Shown one piece after another: positions 54,401 through 63,109 of a DNA stretch of 64,000 nucleotides. The position numbers and the translations under genes were made by a program. This DNA is from Dipteris shenzhenensis (Eukaryota; Polypodiophyta; Polypodiopsida; Gleicheniales), in assembly GCA_047967505.1 (NCBI GenBank), contig CM106539.1. One strand, written 5' to 3'. The first letter of the stretch is position 1. Every line of letters starts with the position of its first letter. The notes under the pieces were generated by a model. It was not told the DNA's origin, did not search any database, and saw only the letters and a list, made by a program, of their open reading frames with translations.

Positions 54401-56635
54401 GGGGCAAAGCTGTTTTATTTGTCTGGACTTATACATGGAAAGTAAGATACTTGCTGTCCCAAAATGTACTGCTTTCTGATATTCTCAGGTATTTGTTGCG
54501 TGAACGCATTTTTAAGAAGTTAATGCTCGAGGATGTCTTTTGCTGACCATAAATATACTGTAGTTTTAGAATTGGAAGTTTGCCTGCCAAATACAGCTAA
54601 TCGAATTATATATAAGCAAACAGGGAATTTTGTGCAGAACATAGAAATACAGTTAACTTGCAGCTGCAAAAGCGGTGCACCATCTAGCATAGAACTTTTC
54701 TGCAGTACAGCATAAGTGTGCATGCTTGTTTTTTGGGTACTTATAACCTCATTTGCCTCAAATTAATTATGTTTGCAAAGCAGGACTGCGTTTTTGATAC
54801 ACAGTCTTATTTTTGAGTGTTGTGGCTGTGTAAACAGTGACCTTTCCATTGTTGTAAATATAGATGCAATTCCTAGAGCTGCTTGTTATTTCTTCTTTAA
54901 ACTGCCAGTATACAGTAAGTCATCTTTGAGATGTTAAAATTGTAGGTTCCACCCTTTTACTGGTGATAATTGAGGTACATTCTGATGGTACAATCAACAC
55001 CCTTTTCGGGGGGGGGGGGGGGGGGGCGGCGGGGTATATTGCCAGTTTTGAAATCACTTCATTGACATTATTTGCAAATTTCCTTAGTATCCAATAGGAG
55101 CTATACTGATCTATGAAGTATAAGATCCATTGAGCAGTAAAAATGACTGTTGTACTGTCATGTTGTTGGAGAGATCTCATAGTTACATGATGGAGTTTAT
55201 ACTATCATGAGGATAAAACCGCACTGCGCATTTTACTTTTACAGGATGAGTTTGGGCATGTTCCTGGTTCATTTCGATATATAATGTTAGTTTGGCAGCT
55301 TCCTTGCACTCTTTCCTTATCTCATGACAAACTCTGTAGACACTTACTCAAGGCAGGACACAAAGTTGGACATGATTGGTCACACCATGTCAACCTGGAT
55401 CCAATTTGATGGTGCACATGTCTCACGCTGAGCTCCTAAAGTGTAACAATTTGAGTGTATATGATCTGACACAGATTGAACCTGGTTGATCCATGTTCGT
55501 CATTGCATAGCTGGTTAGGAGTACGAGTAAGATACCTGACTGAGTTCTGTGAATTGATCTAAAGTAGTCTTTTATAATTGGGATTGTTACTAACTTTTTT
55601 CTAATATACCACAGCTGATATATTCATCCATTGCAAAATCTTTGCCTAGATGGTCAGGAGTGAGCTACTTAAAATAGCCTTTTTATACTGTATGTTAGGA
55701 TTTTACTATAGAACCCTTTTACAGTGTTTTCTTTAAGGGATTTTGCCTCTTTAAGGTGACTTGGCCATGGTCCTCCTTTCAGGGGGCAACCTCATCAATA
55801 TTGGGAGGATAACATTAGCTACTGCACGCCTGTTTAAAAGCTTTTGTTCATAGCCTGTTCATAGGAGTACGCAAATCTAGAGAAATGCAATACCTGACCT
55901 TTCTTTCACATCCCATCACCTCCACATCCAAACAAATACAGACGACATTTGATTTGAATCAAACTTCTCTGCATTCACATTGCAGATCACTTTTGGAAGC
56001 AAATTCTGCGCGCACACACATAATAAATCAAGTTCTAACTTGAAACTTATGGTCAGCATTTTGATAGAATCTTTAATTACTCCATTCACAGGTACCCTAA
56101 GCGCGAGATCCATAACCTGGCACGGTTCATCTCTGTCATGAAGTTCCGGCCTTTATCTTGGCGCTCGACTCATCCATATGTCTTAGCTGACCGTTTTGAA
56201 GATGTCACCCCACCAGACAGAGTACATGGTGATCCAAAGTGTGATCGTAATGTGACTATTTATGGATATCTGCGAGGATGCAACATGAAAAATGGCATCC
56301 AGGTTCATGTCATTTGCTGTTGGATTACATTGTAATTGTATAGGTAAATGTCAAGCCTCACTTCTAATATCCTCTAATCTACCAGGTTCATATTGCTGGT
56401 GTTGGTGATTACAAACTGAAGAGTGCAAGCTCACTGCCTGATCCATGCCCTCTTCCGTCAGCCGCAAAGAAGCGCGGCCTCCGAGAAAAAGAAAAACTCA
56501 TTTATGCACCAATGTCAGATATAGGAGAGCTGCTCTATGACAAAGATGCTGTGTATTTTAATATCAATGACCATCAAGTGCAGTTTTCCAAACCAGAGAT
56601 GGAAGAAGAGGGGAAAGACATAGAACATAAGGAAG
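39310..56635 (+). CDS. BMS1: Ribosome biogenesis protein BMS1, 5' seven exons (partial)
   Basis: BMS1 is the nucleolar GTPase of the small-subunit processome, needed for early 18S rRNA maturation together with Rcl1. Exons joined here: 39310-39432, 39628-39774, 53233-53323, 53694-53812, 54251-54441, 56092-56302, 56386-56635. Together they encode about 377 residues, roughly a third of the usual 1,100-1,200. The start ATG opens MAGGSSAHKQHRAAKSGPTA, the typical basic N-terminus. The G-domain has G1 GPPQVGKT (residues 87-94), the G3-like LLIDGSYGFE (about 151-159), G4 THLD (about 182-185) and G5-like YLSGL. The AARP2-type middle domain follows (NLARFISVMKFRPLSWR...KCDRNVTIYGYLRGC). All junctions are GT-AG and keep frame, with no stop in the joined coding sequence. 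The gene looks functional. The rest lies past 64000. Confidence 0.95.
39628..39774 (+). CDS. BMS1: BMS1 exon 2
   Basis: Residues 42-90 (AFAFRSAVKAKRLQAISAEK to VIVVQGPPQ). Acceptor tactag, donor gtttgt, phase 0. The exon ends in the middle of the P-loop. Confidence 0.95.
41041..42705 (-). mobile_element. copia LTR region (right boundary firm, left unknown)
   Basis: On the minus strand the LTR begins TGTTAGAGGTGACATC directly after a polypurine tract (GCTGAGAGGGGG), which follows the copia RNase H tail. A TATA-type box (cctatatatagg, about 42257-42271) would serve the minus strand. A (GA)n run lies at 42071-42099. Pyrimidine-rich, Ser/Leu-coding sequence at 41480-41990 comes from composition alone. 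A second TATA-like 'ccttttatagg' near 41308 suggests that more than one LTR or a nested copy may be present. The LTR is not expected to fill the whole interval. Confidence 0.55.
42604..42690. repeat. 43-bp tandem duplication inside the LTR
   Basis: gcgggca(a/g)acccacaa begins at 42604 and 42647, each followed by 'caaggccctcactc'. Two copies, slightly diverged. Confidence 0.85.
42706..42921 (-). pseudogene. copia RNase H C-terminal fragment
   Basis: LEPNYVQEKVLADVIELTYC followed by KTKDKADLFNKP matches the end of copia RNase H (HYVREKV...IELxYCxTxDQVADIFTKP). It ends next to the polypurine tract and LTR start. The upstream part is missing. The sequence to the right is an unrelated plus-strand relic. 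Confidence 0.85.
42960..43890 (+). pseudogene. Coiled-coil gag-like relic riddled with stops
   Basis: From 43159 to 43803 a single frame of 214 codons can be followed without any insertion or deletion, yet it contains 15 stops: 9 TAG, 4 TGA and 2 TAA. The residues are Glu/Lys/Gln/Ala-rich with a coiled-coil character (VDLEKMKEQLEA, ENQVEELKKNI). In a shifted frame a zinc knuckle follows at 43844-43879 (CTLCRGHIIDEC, CX2CX3HX4C). The N-terminal part (ATLAAQQDKILREGIEL) lies in another frame near 43050-43110. A coiled-coil region plus a zinc knuckle suggests a retrotransposon gag, but no pol follows. Each stop stands where Gln or Arg would be natural. Confidence 0.75.
44080..44216 (+). repeat. 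Degenerate repeat encoding K-K-P-(L/I)-D-E-(G/R)-K
   Basis: About five imperfect units of 24-30 bp built on gaagggaagaag and cccttgatg words. The open frame at 44057-44242 translates to repeated SLDERKKKPIDEGKN-like peptides. It may be the C-terminal tail of the gag relic upstream. Confidence 0.65.
44366..44453. repeat. 44-bp tandem duplication
   Basis: attcactagggtcatgt starts at 44366 and 44410, followed by a diverged 'aaaaagt-accc-ctagag' tail in both. Confidence 0.85.
44454..45414. other. Unassigned sequence left of an LTR end
   Basis: A minus-strand frame of 97 residues (44858-44565; Gln/Arg-rich) has no recognised domain. It could be gag sequence of the minus-strand element whose primer site lies at 45415-45430. 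Confidence 0.35.
45415..45430 (-). other. Probable primer binding site (TGGCGCC type)
   Basis: The minus strand reads TGGCGCCCCTTGCGG, two bases from the LTR end CAACA. It has the same geometry as the sites at 6504 and 33510 and the best TGGCGCC match of the three. Confidence 0.5.
45433..45727 (-). mobile_element. LTR end (TGTTGGGG...)
   Basis: The plus strand starts TGTTGGGGCCAACA, itself a 14-bp palindrome, next to the probable primer site. The length is unknown. Gag-like plus-strand sequence appears from 45728, so the LTR may be short or truncated. Confidence 0.4.
45728..46221 (+). pseudogene. Gag N-terminal-like Gln/Pro-rich sequence (uncertain)
   Basis: The frames 45728-46036 and onward encode Gln/Pro/Ala-rich sequence (GQHAPQGSEVLPLSGQPAPQ; later VLQVLTQLTQSFVEIVHNPA with a stop upstream). 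It contains a 24-bp near-repeat encoding LHNP(A/V)STVA twice. The style resembles the variable N-terminus of gypsy gag proteins. It is cut by the LTR-like start at 46222. Confidence 0.4.
46222..47380 (+). mobile_element. LTR-type start followed by gypsy leader sequence
   Basis: The first 31 bases (TGTTACGCTCTAGCCGAG and on) match the start of the LTR at 62627 at 27 of 31 positions, and all four differences are transitions. The sequence has more CpG than its surroundings. The LTR's right end and a primer site could not be found before the gag ORF that starts near 47381. A poly-A run (47283-47298) lies inside. Confidence 0.55.
47381..48763 (+). pseudogene. Ty3/gypsy gag and protease fragment
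   Basis: A coiled-coil start (LLEDALQQLLAQQLQ) is followed by the capsid region (YSGRMNDRSSDVIETWLHRW, WWIKQQKDG). A one-base shift at about 47930 leads to VAEYTDKFRESVMKVDEP, FIFGLNDRIKMEVRTKYANT, a basic linker and the zinc knuckle CFGCLQPHQWKDC (CX2CX3HX4C; about 48368-48406). After another shift a retropepsin-like block follows (GQVANHDVIVLFDSASTHNV), with DSA where DSG is usual. A TAG at 48761 and the junction at about 48765-48804 end it. It is one of the better-preserved relics. It has no RT. Confidence 0.9.
48805..48819 (-). other. Primer binding site, initiator-Met-tRNA type
   Basis: The minus strand reads TGGTATCAGAGTGGG, an excellent match to the plant consensus TGGTATCAGAGC for the first eleven bases. 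It stands directly beside an LTR end ...GCCTTCA. Confidence 0.85.
48821..49230 (-). mobile_element. LTR of a minus-strand element, interior lost
   Basis: The inner boundary TGAAGG (plus strand) abuts the primer site. The outer boundary is not defined. Less than about 40 bp of interior remains before gypsy protease sequence on the opposite strand begins, so the element is truncated just past its primer site. Confidence 0.6.
49215..49515. repeat. Degenerate tandem repeat, about 149-bp period
   Basis: tgcttgtatcaattcca(a/g)catc occurs at 49246 and 49395, each followed by 'tttgt-a-a-tcgtg/gttgt', 'ggaaa(a)gt(a)tga', 'gaatt(a/g)cttaatta' and 'aaggtgaaat'. A partial third copy starts near 49215. 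Diverged but clearly tandem. Confidence 0.75.
49516..53232. other. Remaining part of BMS1 intron 2, no gene recognised
   Basis: AT-rich sequence with short repeated words ('ccaagaataaatcc' at about 49598 and 49659; 'acatgaataacaa' at about 49790 and 49837) and a (CA)15 microsatellite at 51446-51475. No protein domain was found. The last 40 bases before the acceptor are T-rich, as expected of a plant intron. Confidence 0.6.
53233..53323 (+). CDS. BMS1: BMS1 exon 3
   Basis: Residues 91 to the first base of codon 121, beginning VGKTILIKTLVKHYTKHNLS. It completes the P-loop. Acceptor tatgcag, donor gtaaac, phase 1. Confidence 0.95.
53327..53580 (+). pseudogene. Coding-like insert in BMS1 intron 3 (unassigned)
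   Basis: Within the 370-bp intron 3, one frame reads ELAAIDHLSILRSSAFEWNA then TVQDYHESQYVRKIGEL, and after a frame change reads RLHEVDKFFGLPEQTLENMH followed by a Ser-rich stretch and a TGA at about 53580. The amino-acid composition is that of a soluble globular or coiled-coil protein and does not belong to BMS1, which is continuous from exon 3 to exon 4 without it. Source family unknown. Confidence 0.4.
53694..53812 (+). CDS. BMS1: BMS1 exon 4
   Basis: Residues 121-160 (GKQRRLQIVECANDLNTMID to SYGFEM), containing the G3-like IDGS. Acceptor tttcag, donor gttggt, phase 0. Confidence 0.95.
54251..54441 (+). CDS. BMS1: BMS1 exon 5
   Basis: Residues 161-223 plus two bases (ETFEFLNILQVHGFPKIMGV to YLSGLIHG). 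It carries G4 THLD and G5-like SGL. Acceptor ttccag, donor gtaaga, phase 2. Confidence 0.95.
55008..55034. repeat. G19 homopolymer run in BMS1 intron 5
   Basis: Nineteen G from 55008 to 55026, then cggcgggg. It is isolated in otherwise AT-rich intron sequence. Confidence 0.9.
56092..56302 (+). CDS. BMS1: BMS1 exon 6
   Basis: Residues 224-294 (KYPKREIHNLARFISVMKFR to NMKNGIQ), the first half of the AARP2-type domain. Acceptor ttcacag, donor gttcat (weak match to GTAAGT), phase 0. Confidence 0.93.
56303..56385 (+). other. BMS1 intron 6, 83 bp, flanked by a 10-bp direct repeat
   Basis: ccaggttcat spans the exon 6 end and donor (56299-56308) and again the acceptor and exon 7 start (56382-56391). 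The intron is near the minimum length for plants. Confidence 0.85.
56386..56635 (+). CDS. BMS1: BMS1 exon 7
   Basis: Residues 295-377 plus one base (VHIAGVGDYKLKSASSLPDP to an acidic end, EEEGKDIEHKE). Donor gtaggg, phase 1. The acidic tail matches the start of the long acidic linker of BMS1. Confidence 0.93.
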
Positions 56636-56987
56636 GTAGGGCCATAGTAGCTAGGTCTTGTTATGCATAGAATGAATGGTTTAACATTTTGGGTGACCAT
56701 TGTGAGGTTTAAAAATTGCACTTTTTGTTTTGCTTTTAAATGGAGAGTCTGGGAATTTTCTTGGTTTCATCTGGATCTGTAATTCTGCCATATTTTAACC
56801 TTATGGATTTCGTTGAAATGGGACACATCCTATGTCTGGATTTGCTTTTTTATCAGCTGCCTTTTCTAAGCTTGTTTAAAGAACCTTTTGTTGGAATGGA
56901 TTACTTTGGACTTCACAAGCAGTTGTGATGAAGCCTGTTTCGACTACTCTTGTTCATAATTGTACTGCAGATGTACATGAGGGATCT

Positions 56988-58720
56988 TGTTGGGATAGCG
57001 GGAAGTAAGTAGGAATGAGAAAACAGCTGGTTTGTATTGATTGAATTAACACAATCGGAGAGGGATAGCATACAAAACATGTGTGAGACATGAACAAGTC
57101 ACTACATAGTACAAACACATGATTTACAGAACTAGGTTTTCTAGACCTTGTGATGAAATGGTAGTGCCATGGCAGGCCAAAAATTTATTGGCCCATTGCG
57201 ATGATAAGCTGTCGGAGCTGAGCTTAACTGATGTTGGAATTTAAAGACCATCTCTAGTTGGTCCATAAATGACATCGGTGAGTATGCTAAATTGAGCATT
57301 GACCTTGAACACTCTCCCATACTGCTGAATTTGATATCGTGCAGCCCAAGCAGTCTCTGCACCATTCAAACTTTCTTCCACCTGATGGCTTTGTGAAATA
57401 TCAGCAACCTACTGATTTGTGGTGCAAAATATAAGATCCAATTTGTGATGAAAGTCTTTCCCTGATGAAATGAAATTGCTTTGTCCCTGCAAGAGATATA
57501 CGATTTTTGCCAAACAAACACAGCTTCTGTTGTCACAACACATAGCTGTACTATCATCCTATGGCATTCCAATTTCTCTTTGTAGAAGCCTCAACCATAT
57601 GGCTTCACATGTTGCCATACTGGCTACCACAGCTCCAAGTAATTGCACTTGAGCCAAGAGAAAATATATAGCTTGTTGTAGAGGCTCTATCAACCGTTGA
57701 ACCTGCCCAATCTGCAGTAGTAAAACCATGAAAGTCAAGTTTTTGCGTATATAAGCCCAAAGAACCTAGTACCCTTCAGATACCTCAATATCTTTTTGGC
57801 TGCTTTCCATCGTGACTTCTTGGGTTCCTGCATAATGCCGTGTCGTGGTCAAGTAAATATGGATGCCCATTGGCCACAAGCTGCTTGTATAGAGTGGCAT
57901 TAACCAATCTGAGCTATATTGTACCGTCAGCTTGTCACTGCCATCTATGGTAGTCTAAAGAGGTCTGCAATTTCGCATACTAGATCTCTTCGAAATGTTT
58001 TTAAAATATTTGACCGTTGACATGATGTTTTTTGCCATATCTCAATCTCCACGCAATAATGCATCAGTCCTAAGTTTGCCATCATAAATGACCTGCAGAA
58101 ATTAGCATTCATTGCTGCAATGCGTGCACTGTTCTACCTGTTATGAGGATTTTGTTCATATATAAAATAACAAGCACCGTATCATTTCCTTTTGTAAATA
58201 ATAGAGATTTGGATCAGCAAAGCTTTTCCTAAATCCTCTTTGAAGGAAAATGTGCATCTATCCTTGCATACATTTCTGAACAACGCCTTCAGGTTGTTCC
58301 ACATATACTTCTTCTTCCAGGTAGCCATTAAAAATTGCTGATTTCACATCTGTTTGGAAGGTAGGCCAGCTCTTCTGTACAGTAATAGAACATACTATTC
58401 TAATAGTGCTGATTTTTTCCACAGGTGCAAAGGTCTCTGAATAGTCAATACTTTCAATCTGACTAGAACAATTTGCAACAAACCTTGCCTTATGTTAATT
58501 TTCCTTCAGAATCTTTAGCCCATTTTGTGCCTATGGTTGATTTCTGTGTGGTAACTCACGTATCTCCCATGTTTGATTTTCATGATGGAGTCATATTCTG
58601 ACTCCATGGCATCCTGCCATTCTTGGATCTTGACAACTTACTTAAATGACACAGGCTCTTAGGAGCGTGTCAATTTGCATCCCTCCTACAAGCTGCTTTT
58701 GATGGTGTTTTTCCAGAATT
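56988..58720 (-). pseudogene. copia relic (RT, RNase H, 3' LTR)
   Basis: On the minus strand, RT pieces (PTFQTDVKSAIFNGYLEEEV then YVEQP, near 58380-58290) are followed by connection/RNase H pieces (KSRWKAAKKILRYLKGT, near 57830-57780; MATCEAIWLRLLQREIGMP, near 57620; QQVADI-like end near 57410). Stops and shifts are dense. The 3' LTR ends ...CTATCCCAACA, so on the plus strand it starts TGTTGGGATAGCGGG at 56988, with gatct (56983-56987) as one half of a possible target duplication. Gag and integrase are absent. This is the insertion nearest to a BMS1 exon. Confidence 0.85.
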
Positions 58721-58979
58721 TCCTGCATTTCAGAAATCCATGTACTTATGCAGTCCTGAGTTTAGGAATTATTGTCATCCCATACTTGGAATCATTTCTC
58801 TCCTAGTTGTGTAAGCTTATTTTTCTGTCCTTCTTGGAGCTATAATCCACTGTGGTGTTTGTTTCATCCTGCCTCAAGGTATAAGCGTGCTTTTAAAGGG
58901 TAAGATCGTATTCTTGTTGCATAATTGAACTTATATGCCCAAAGAAGAATGTAAAACCTTCTCACAAGGAAACATCTCA

Positions 58980-59500
58980 GAGTGAGATTCAACGCAATTT
59001 TACTGCAAAGTAGCATAAGCCCCAATTTTTCACAGCAATTTCTCCAATTTACTGCAGAATTTTCAAATTTGACAGTTTCACAGCACTTTACTCTCAATAA
59101 GCAGTTCCAACCTGTACATAATTGCAATATACAGCAATACTTGCTGTTTTCTGCCTGGTATGCAACTGAGGCAACTAAATTCGGAAAATTCCAATTGAGT
59201 TTTGCACAGCAGTGCATTTCCTTTTATTTAGACCTACAAATGTATCTAGAACAGTTCCAAATTGTTCAAATTTCACGTTTGTGAACTGTAATTTGCATTT
59301 TCTATGTGAAATTTGCCAATGTCTGCAATTTCCTTGCAAAATCTGCAAGCACTTTGCAAAGACTGATGCAATTTGTTTTGAATTTCACACGCGTAGGTTT
59401 TGCAACAGGTGAGGAAAGAAGAAAGGCTCAGGTTTTTTTTGCAGAGGAGGGAACCAAGCCAACTATATACAAAAACCTCTGGCTGCGCACTCATCCATGA
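58980..59500. repeat. Dispersed GCAATTT/CAGCA words
   Basis: Words such as gcaattt, cagcaattt, caaattt and tgcaaa recur at irregular spacing over about 500 bp. It is not a clean tandem array. Open frames here are by-products. Origin unknown, possibly LTR sequence of the copia relic or a diverged satellite. Confidence 0.4.
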
Positions 59501-60239
59501 GCTAAGACGGCACTGCAGTTGAGTCCAGACAGTACATTTCACACGGATGAAAATTCGCCAGTAGAATATGCATTTTTTAATCTAAAAAAATCAAGGCTGT
59601 TCCAGCCCACGTGTGAAACACGCCTGTTTATGGGGACTTGGTATTGTTCCTTTTTTGTTTATATGACACGACTTGGGATGTTGTGGCAATATAGACCACC
59701 CCCTTGGCTTTTCTGTCATAGTATAGAGGTCAAGGATAGAGTTCTTACTCTCCCACCTCTTGTATAATTTGTTCTGAATGGATTAAATTACCACATTAAA
59801 AAAAAAAACGCTTGTTCTGGGCTCAATAGACATGAACTCAAGAATTTATGCTAAGATACTATCTTTTTTCTTCATGCTTTAGGCCTTGCAAACACTAGAT
59901 ATCTTTTTATAACTGCTGATCCTCATTGAAGACAGCTGAAGCTACATGATGGAATCCCACTGAAGGGCTATAACTGCAGAGCTGAAGATGAGCTGACTGC
60001 CGCGAGGCTTTGGGGCTGCGTCCATGGAAGGATTGGGAGGGAGCTGCTGAGGCTACATGGGGAGCTACTACATCTACAGGGTCTGAGAAGCTGTGGACCC
60101 TGTTGCTGGAGCTAAGTTTTGGTAAGCTGGAGGAATTGTTAAAGAGGACCGGTGTGTTTTATAGGAATAGGGCTGCTGACTAGTCGGCTGGCAGGTCAAT
60201 GCCTACTGTTGACCAGGTCTCACATCGACTAAAAGGTCA
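59501..60239. other. No gene recognised
   Basis: It contains a poly-A run (59799-59808) and, near 60160, a TATA-like 'gttttatagg' followed by GTCGGC/GACC-rich sequence that echoes the LTR region at 41.3-42.4 kb. It may be an LTR remnant. Confidence 0.4.
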
Positions 60240-60830
60240 ACGTGGATTGGAAAAGTCAACCAGGCGTTGAAAGGAGTATGACACAGCCCATGGCATCCCC
60301 TTCTATTGAAATTGAAACAGAGGGCAAAGCTGTAAATCCCTATACTTGGATGTTGGAACCTGTGCCTGGTGTCAAGTCATTGCTGTAGGTCAATGCGGAC
60401 ACCATCAAAAGTACCTGGGTTGGATCCTGAACTGTAATGGTGTGGTCTTGCCAACTGACAACTCTTGTGTGGTTAGCAAGTCATGGTGCACCAAGGATGA
60501 TGTTAGCTAGGCCTAATAGGGCGACAATGAAGGTATGCTTCAGCCTTCTTTGCCATCCCGTGATGTGAAGCTCGACATCTTGGGCTACTAAGCTGGTGCT
60601 AACTAGGTGCTGGGTTGTGCCACCGAACCTGACGATTTGTGGGAAGGTGGAGCTCAGCCGCTAGTGTGGTGTCGAGCAAAATCCTCTGAGCTGCCTCTGT
60701 AAAAAAGATGGTGACCTTCTTGCCTGCTACTTGTCCATAACACGCAAGAACATCTTTGATGGGTTCTTTTATTGGGGTGCCCTTCTCTTGAGTTTCTGCC
60801 ACCTGGGAGATAGCATAAATTGCTGCTTAG
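60240..60830 (-). pseudogene. Ty3/gypsy protease-region scrap
   Basis: The minus strand encodes ACYGQVAGKKVTIFFTEAAQ then RILLDTTLAAELHLP, a retropepsin block in which the usual VDTGA/VDSGA reads FTEAA, so the catalytic Asp is gone. Further on, VELHITGWQRRLKHTFIVAL followed by ANIILGAP*LANH matches the protease-to-RT linker with a TGA in place of Trp (GAPWL). Confidence 0.75.
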
Positions 60831-61319
60831 TGTTGGAACTAGGGGATCTATGGAGACTCAAAGCAAATGAAGCTAGATAATGCCATAAAGATGAACAATG
60901 TGAGAATGGCAATTTGAAGCATTAGTATTGAAAATGCGCACAAGTTTTTTTTCTTCTATTTCACGCTTTGGGAGTACATGATGATAAAGCTTCTCATAGT
61001 TCCACAATCAACTCCTTGCATCACTCCTTGATTTTCTCCATGAGCCCATGTGGACATCATTGCTTATGTCATCTCTATTCTTTGCAACACACACTCTCTC
61101 TCAAACATACATAAATTGCATGCATTCTTGGTGTACACATAAACACATAGGCAAGACCTTGATCCTAACAAACCCCACCTCAGGAGATTGCCTCATATTC
61201 TGTCAAAGATAAATCTAGGCTTATGGTTCCCACACCGGTTTTTCTAGTCAAGGATAAATCCAAGGCTCTACTTTCACATGCCAATTATGGGCTGACAAGG
61301 TTAGAGACAAAAAAAGGGA
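60831..61319. other. No gene recognised
   Basis: AT-rich sequence with short open frames only. Confidence 0.5.
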
Positions 61320-61655
61320 CTAGGTTACACACACATTACATTCATTTCGAGATTTGTCTTTGGGCAGGGTGCCCAACCAACAAACACAAGAAAACACACA
61401 AAAATAACATTCAAAGAAACAAATCTTGGCTTTACAAAGCCCAAGCATCCTCAATAAAATTAGTTGGAAGCTCCTCTTCTTCAACCACATTGACTCTATC
61501 TTTCTTTGAAAAGAATCCTTCTCTTTACGGTTGTTTTTGCCACAAGTCTCACATGCCTTTATACAGAAGCAATCTTTTTCAAGATGATTGCTCTTGCCAA
61601 CACAACATGAGATGCTACCAGTGCTGTTCCTATATGAAAAACTACCAAATATCAC
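61320..61655 (-). pseudogene. copia gag zinc-knuckle scrap
   Basis: The minus-strand frame reads SCCVGKSNHLEKDCF then CIKACETCGKNNRKEKDSFQ, recognisable as two tandem CX2CX4HX4C knuckles. In the second the His reads Arg and the last Cys reads Ser. Nothing else of an element is attached. Confidence 0.65.
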
Positions 61656-62626
61656 CCAAATTTTTCAATGCAAAAGATTTGTCGGGCATATGAACATATT
61701 TGATGCCTTACAAATTATTCCGAGCTATTCTCAAATAGCGTTGATCTATGAAATAGTCATGGGCAGAGGCGTGTGAGGAGCAGAGATGGATATTTGGTGT
61801 CAAGTTTGAGCAAGAGCAGCATGTGTTCAATAGACCAAGCTCAAACAAAAGATAATTCAGCTACTATAGATGATAGACAAGAAAATGACAAATAGGCAAC
61901 GACCTATTGAATGCCATCTAGTAGCTGCTGGTGTTGAAGACAAATCTAGGGCAACAGGTGACAGCTTGAGAGGAGGACATCGGCGCAAATGTGCTGTGAA
62001 TAGGCATGCACCGAGTAGAAGCATGTAGTGGGCACAAATGAAATTCTAGTAGCAAGCCTCCCAACAAGAACTAATGAGCTGAGCAACAATAAATCCATAG
62101 TTTTTTCCGCACGTGTATGGTATGGATACTGCAACGTTTGCAAACATTTGAAAAAAAGACGTATGAAATGGCATTTCAAATGGGACCAGAAAAAATGTTG
62201 AATGCCCTCGTTTTTGACGATTTTGACTTCGCTTTTCTTCCGCCTTGCCTGTGCGCTGTTCGTGAAGACTAGTAGAATATATCAAATCGTACAATAATCT
62301 GAATTTATACGATTGGATATATTCTAGTCTTACCAAGGTATATTATTTTTTATCATATTCCAGCCTGCTTTCCCTTCCTTTCCTATTCTTTGTTGTCAAA
62401 GCTTTGGCTCTCAACTTCAAAGCTGCTGTTGAGTCTTTCCTCCCCAATCGCTCATCTTGGCACTTCGTGCCGTGTGCACGCAGCTAAGCACTTTCTTCTT
62501 TCTTTCTTATGGATTTTGATGAAGTTTCTTCTTTTCCCCTCCAGGTTGTGGGGATGAGACAGGTGGCAAAGCTGTAGCAAAAGGCTACGCGATAATAAGT
62601 GATCAGGCGGCGTAGGCCAGAGATTG
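61656..62626. other. No gene recognised
   Basis: Only short frames without recognisable content. It includes a weak inverted pair near 62275-62335 (gaatatatcaaatcgta / gattggatatattc). Confidence 0.45.
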
Positions 62627-63090
62627 TGTTATGCTCTAGCTGAGATAGCATGACCTCGGAAAGATCGGTGGGCATTTTCCCTTAGAAGACCGACTTCTGT
62701 AATATTTTATGCGTAAATAAAATGGTCAAGGGAAGTAATTGCCAAGGTCCTAGGTGAGGGTGTATTGGCATCAACTAGGTGGTTCTGAGTGCTAAGGCCT
62801 AGGTGCACCTAAATGTGTAATAATGCTAAGGGGCAAATGTTTTAATTGTGCCCCAAGAGAGGGGTAAATGGTGTACCAAGTTAAAGGTCTAAAATGATGA
62901 CATGTGGCAGAAGGAACCATCTAGGGAACTGAGGGCTTGTGGATATGCATGAAAAGAAATTGAATTACGTATCTTTTGTACATGGGATCCACGAGATAGG
63001 CTGGGTGGATATTTGGGATGCCAGCGCTTGTGATTTTGGATTAGCTAGTGAATCAATGAAAAGCTGAAGGATTAGAAAGTGTTCGTAAAA
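62627..63090 (+). mobile_element. 5' LTR, about 464 bp
   Basis: It starts TGTTATGCTCTAGCTGAG, closely matching the start at 46222. It ends near 63090, immediately before a perfect-looking primer site. The usual terminal CA is not clear (gtaaaa). The 5-bp flank on the left is gattg-like (62622-62626). Confidence 0.75.
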
Positions 63091-63092
63091 TT

Positions 63093-63109
63093 TGGTATCA
63101 GAGCAGGTT
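63093..63109 (+). other. Primer binding site, initiator-Met-tRNA type
   Basis: tggtatcagagcaggtt is an exact match to the plant TGGTATCAGAGC consensus and continues with complementarity expected for the tRNA acceptor and T-stem. The element it primes extends right, out of the window. Confidence 0.9.
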
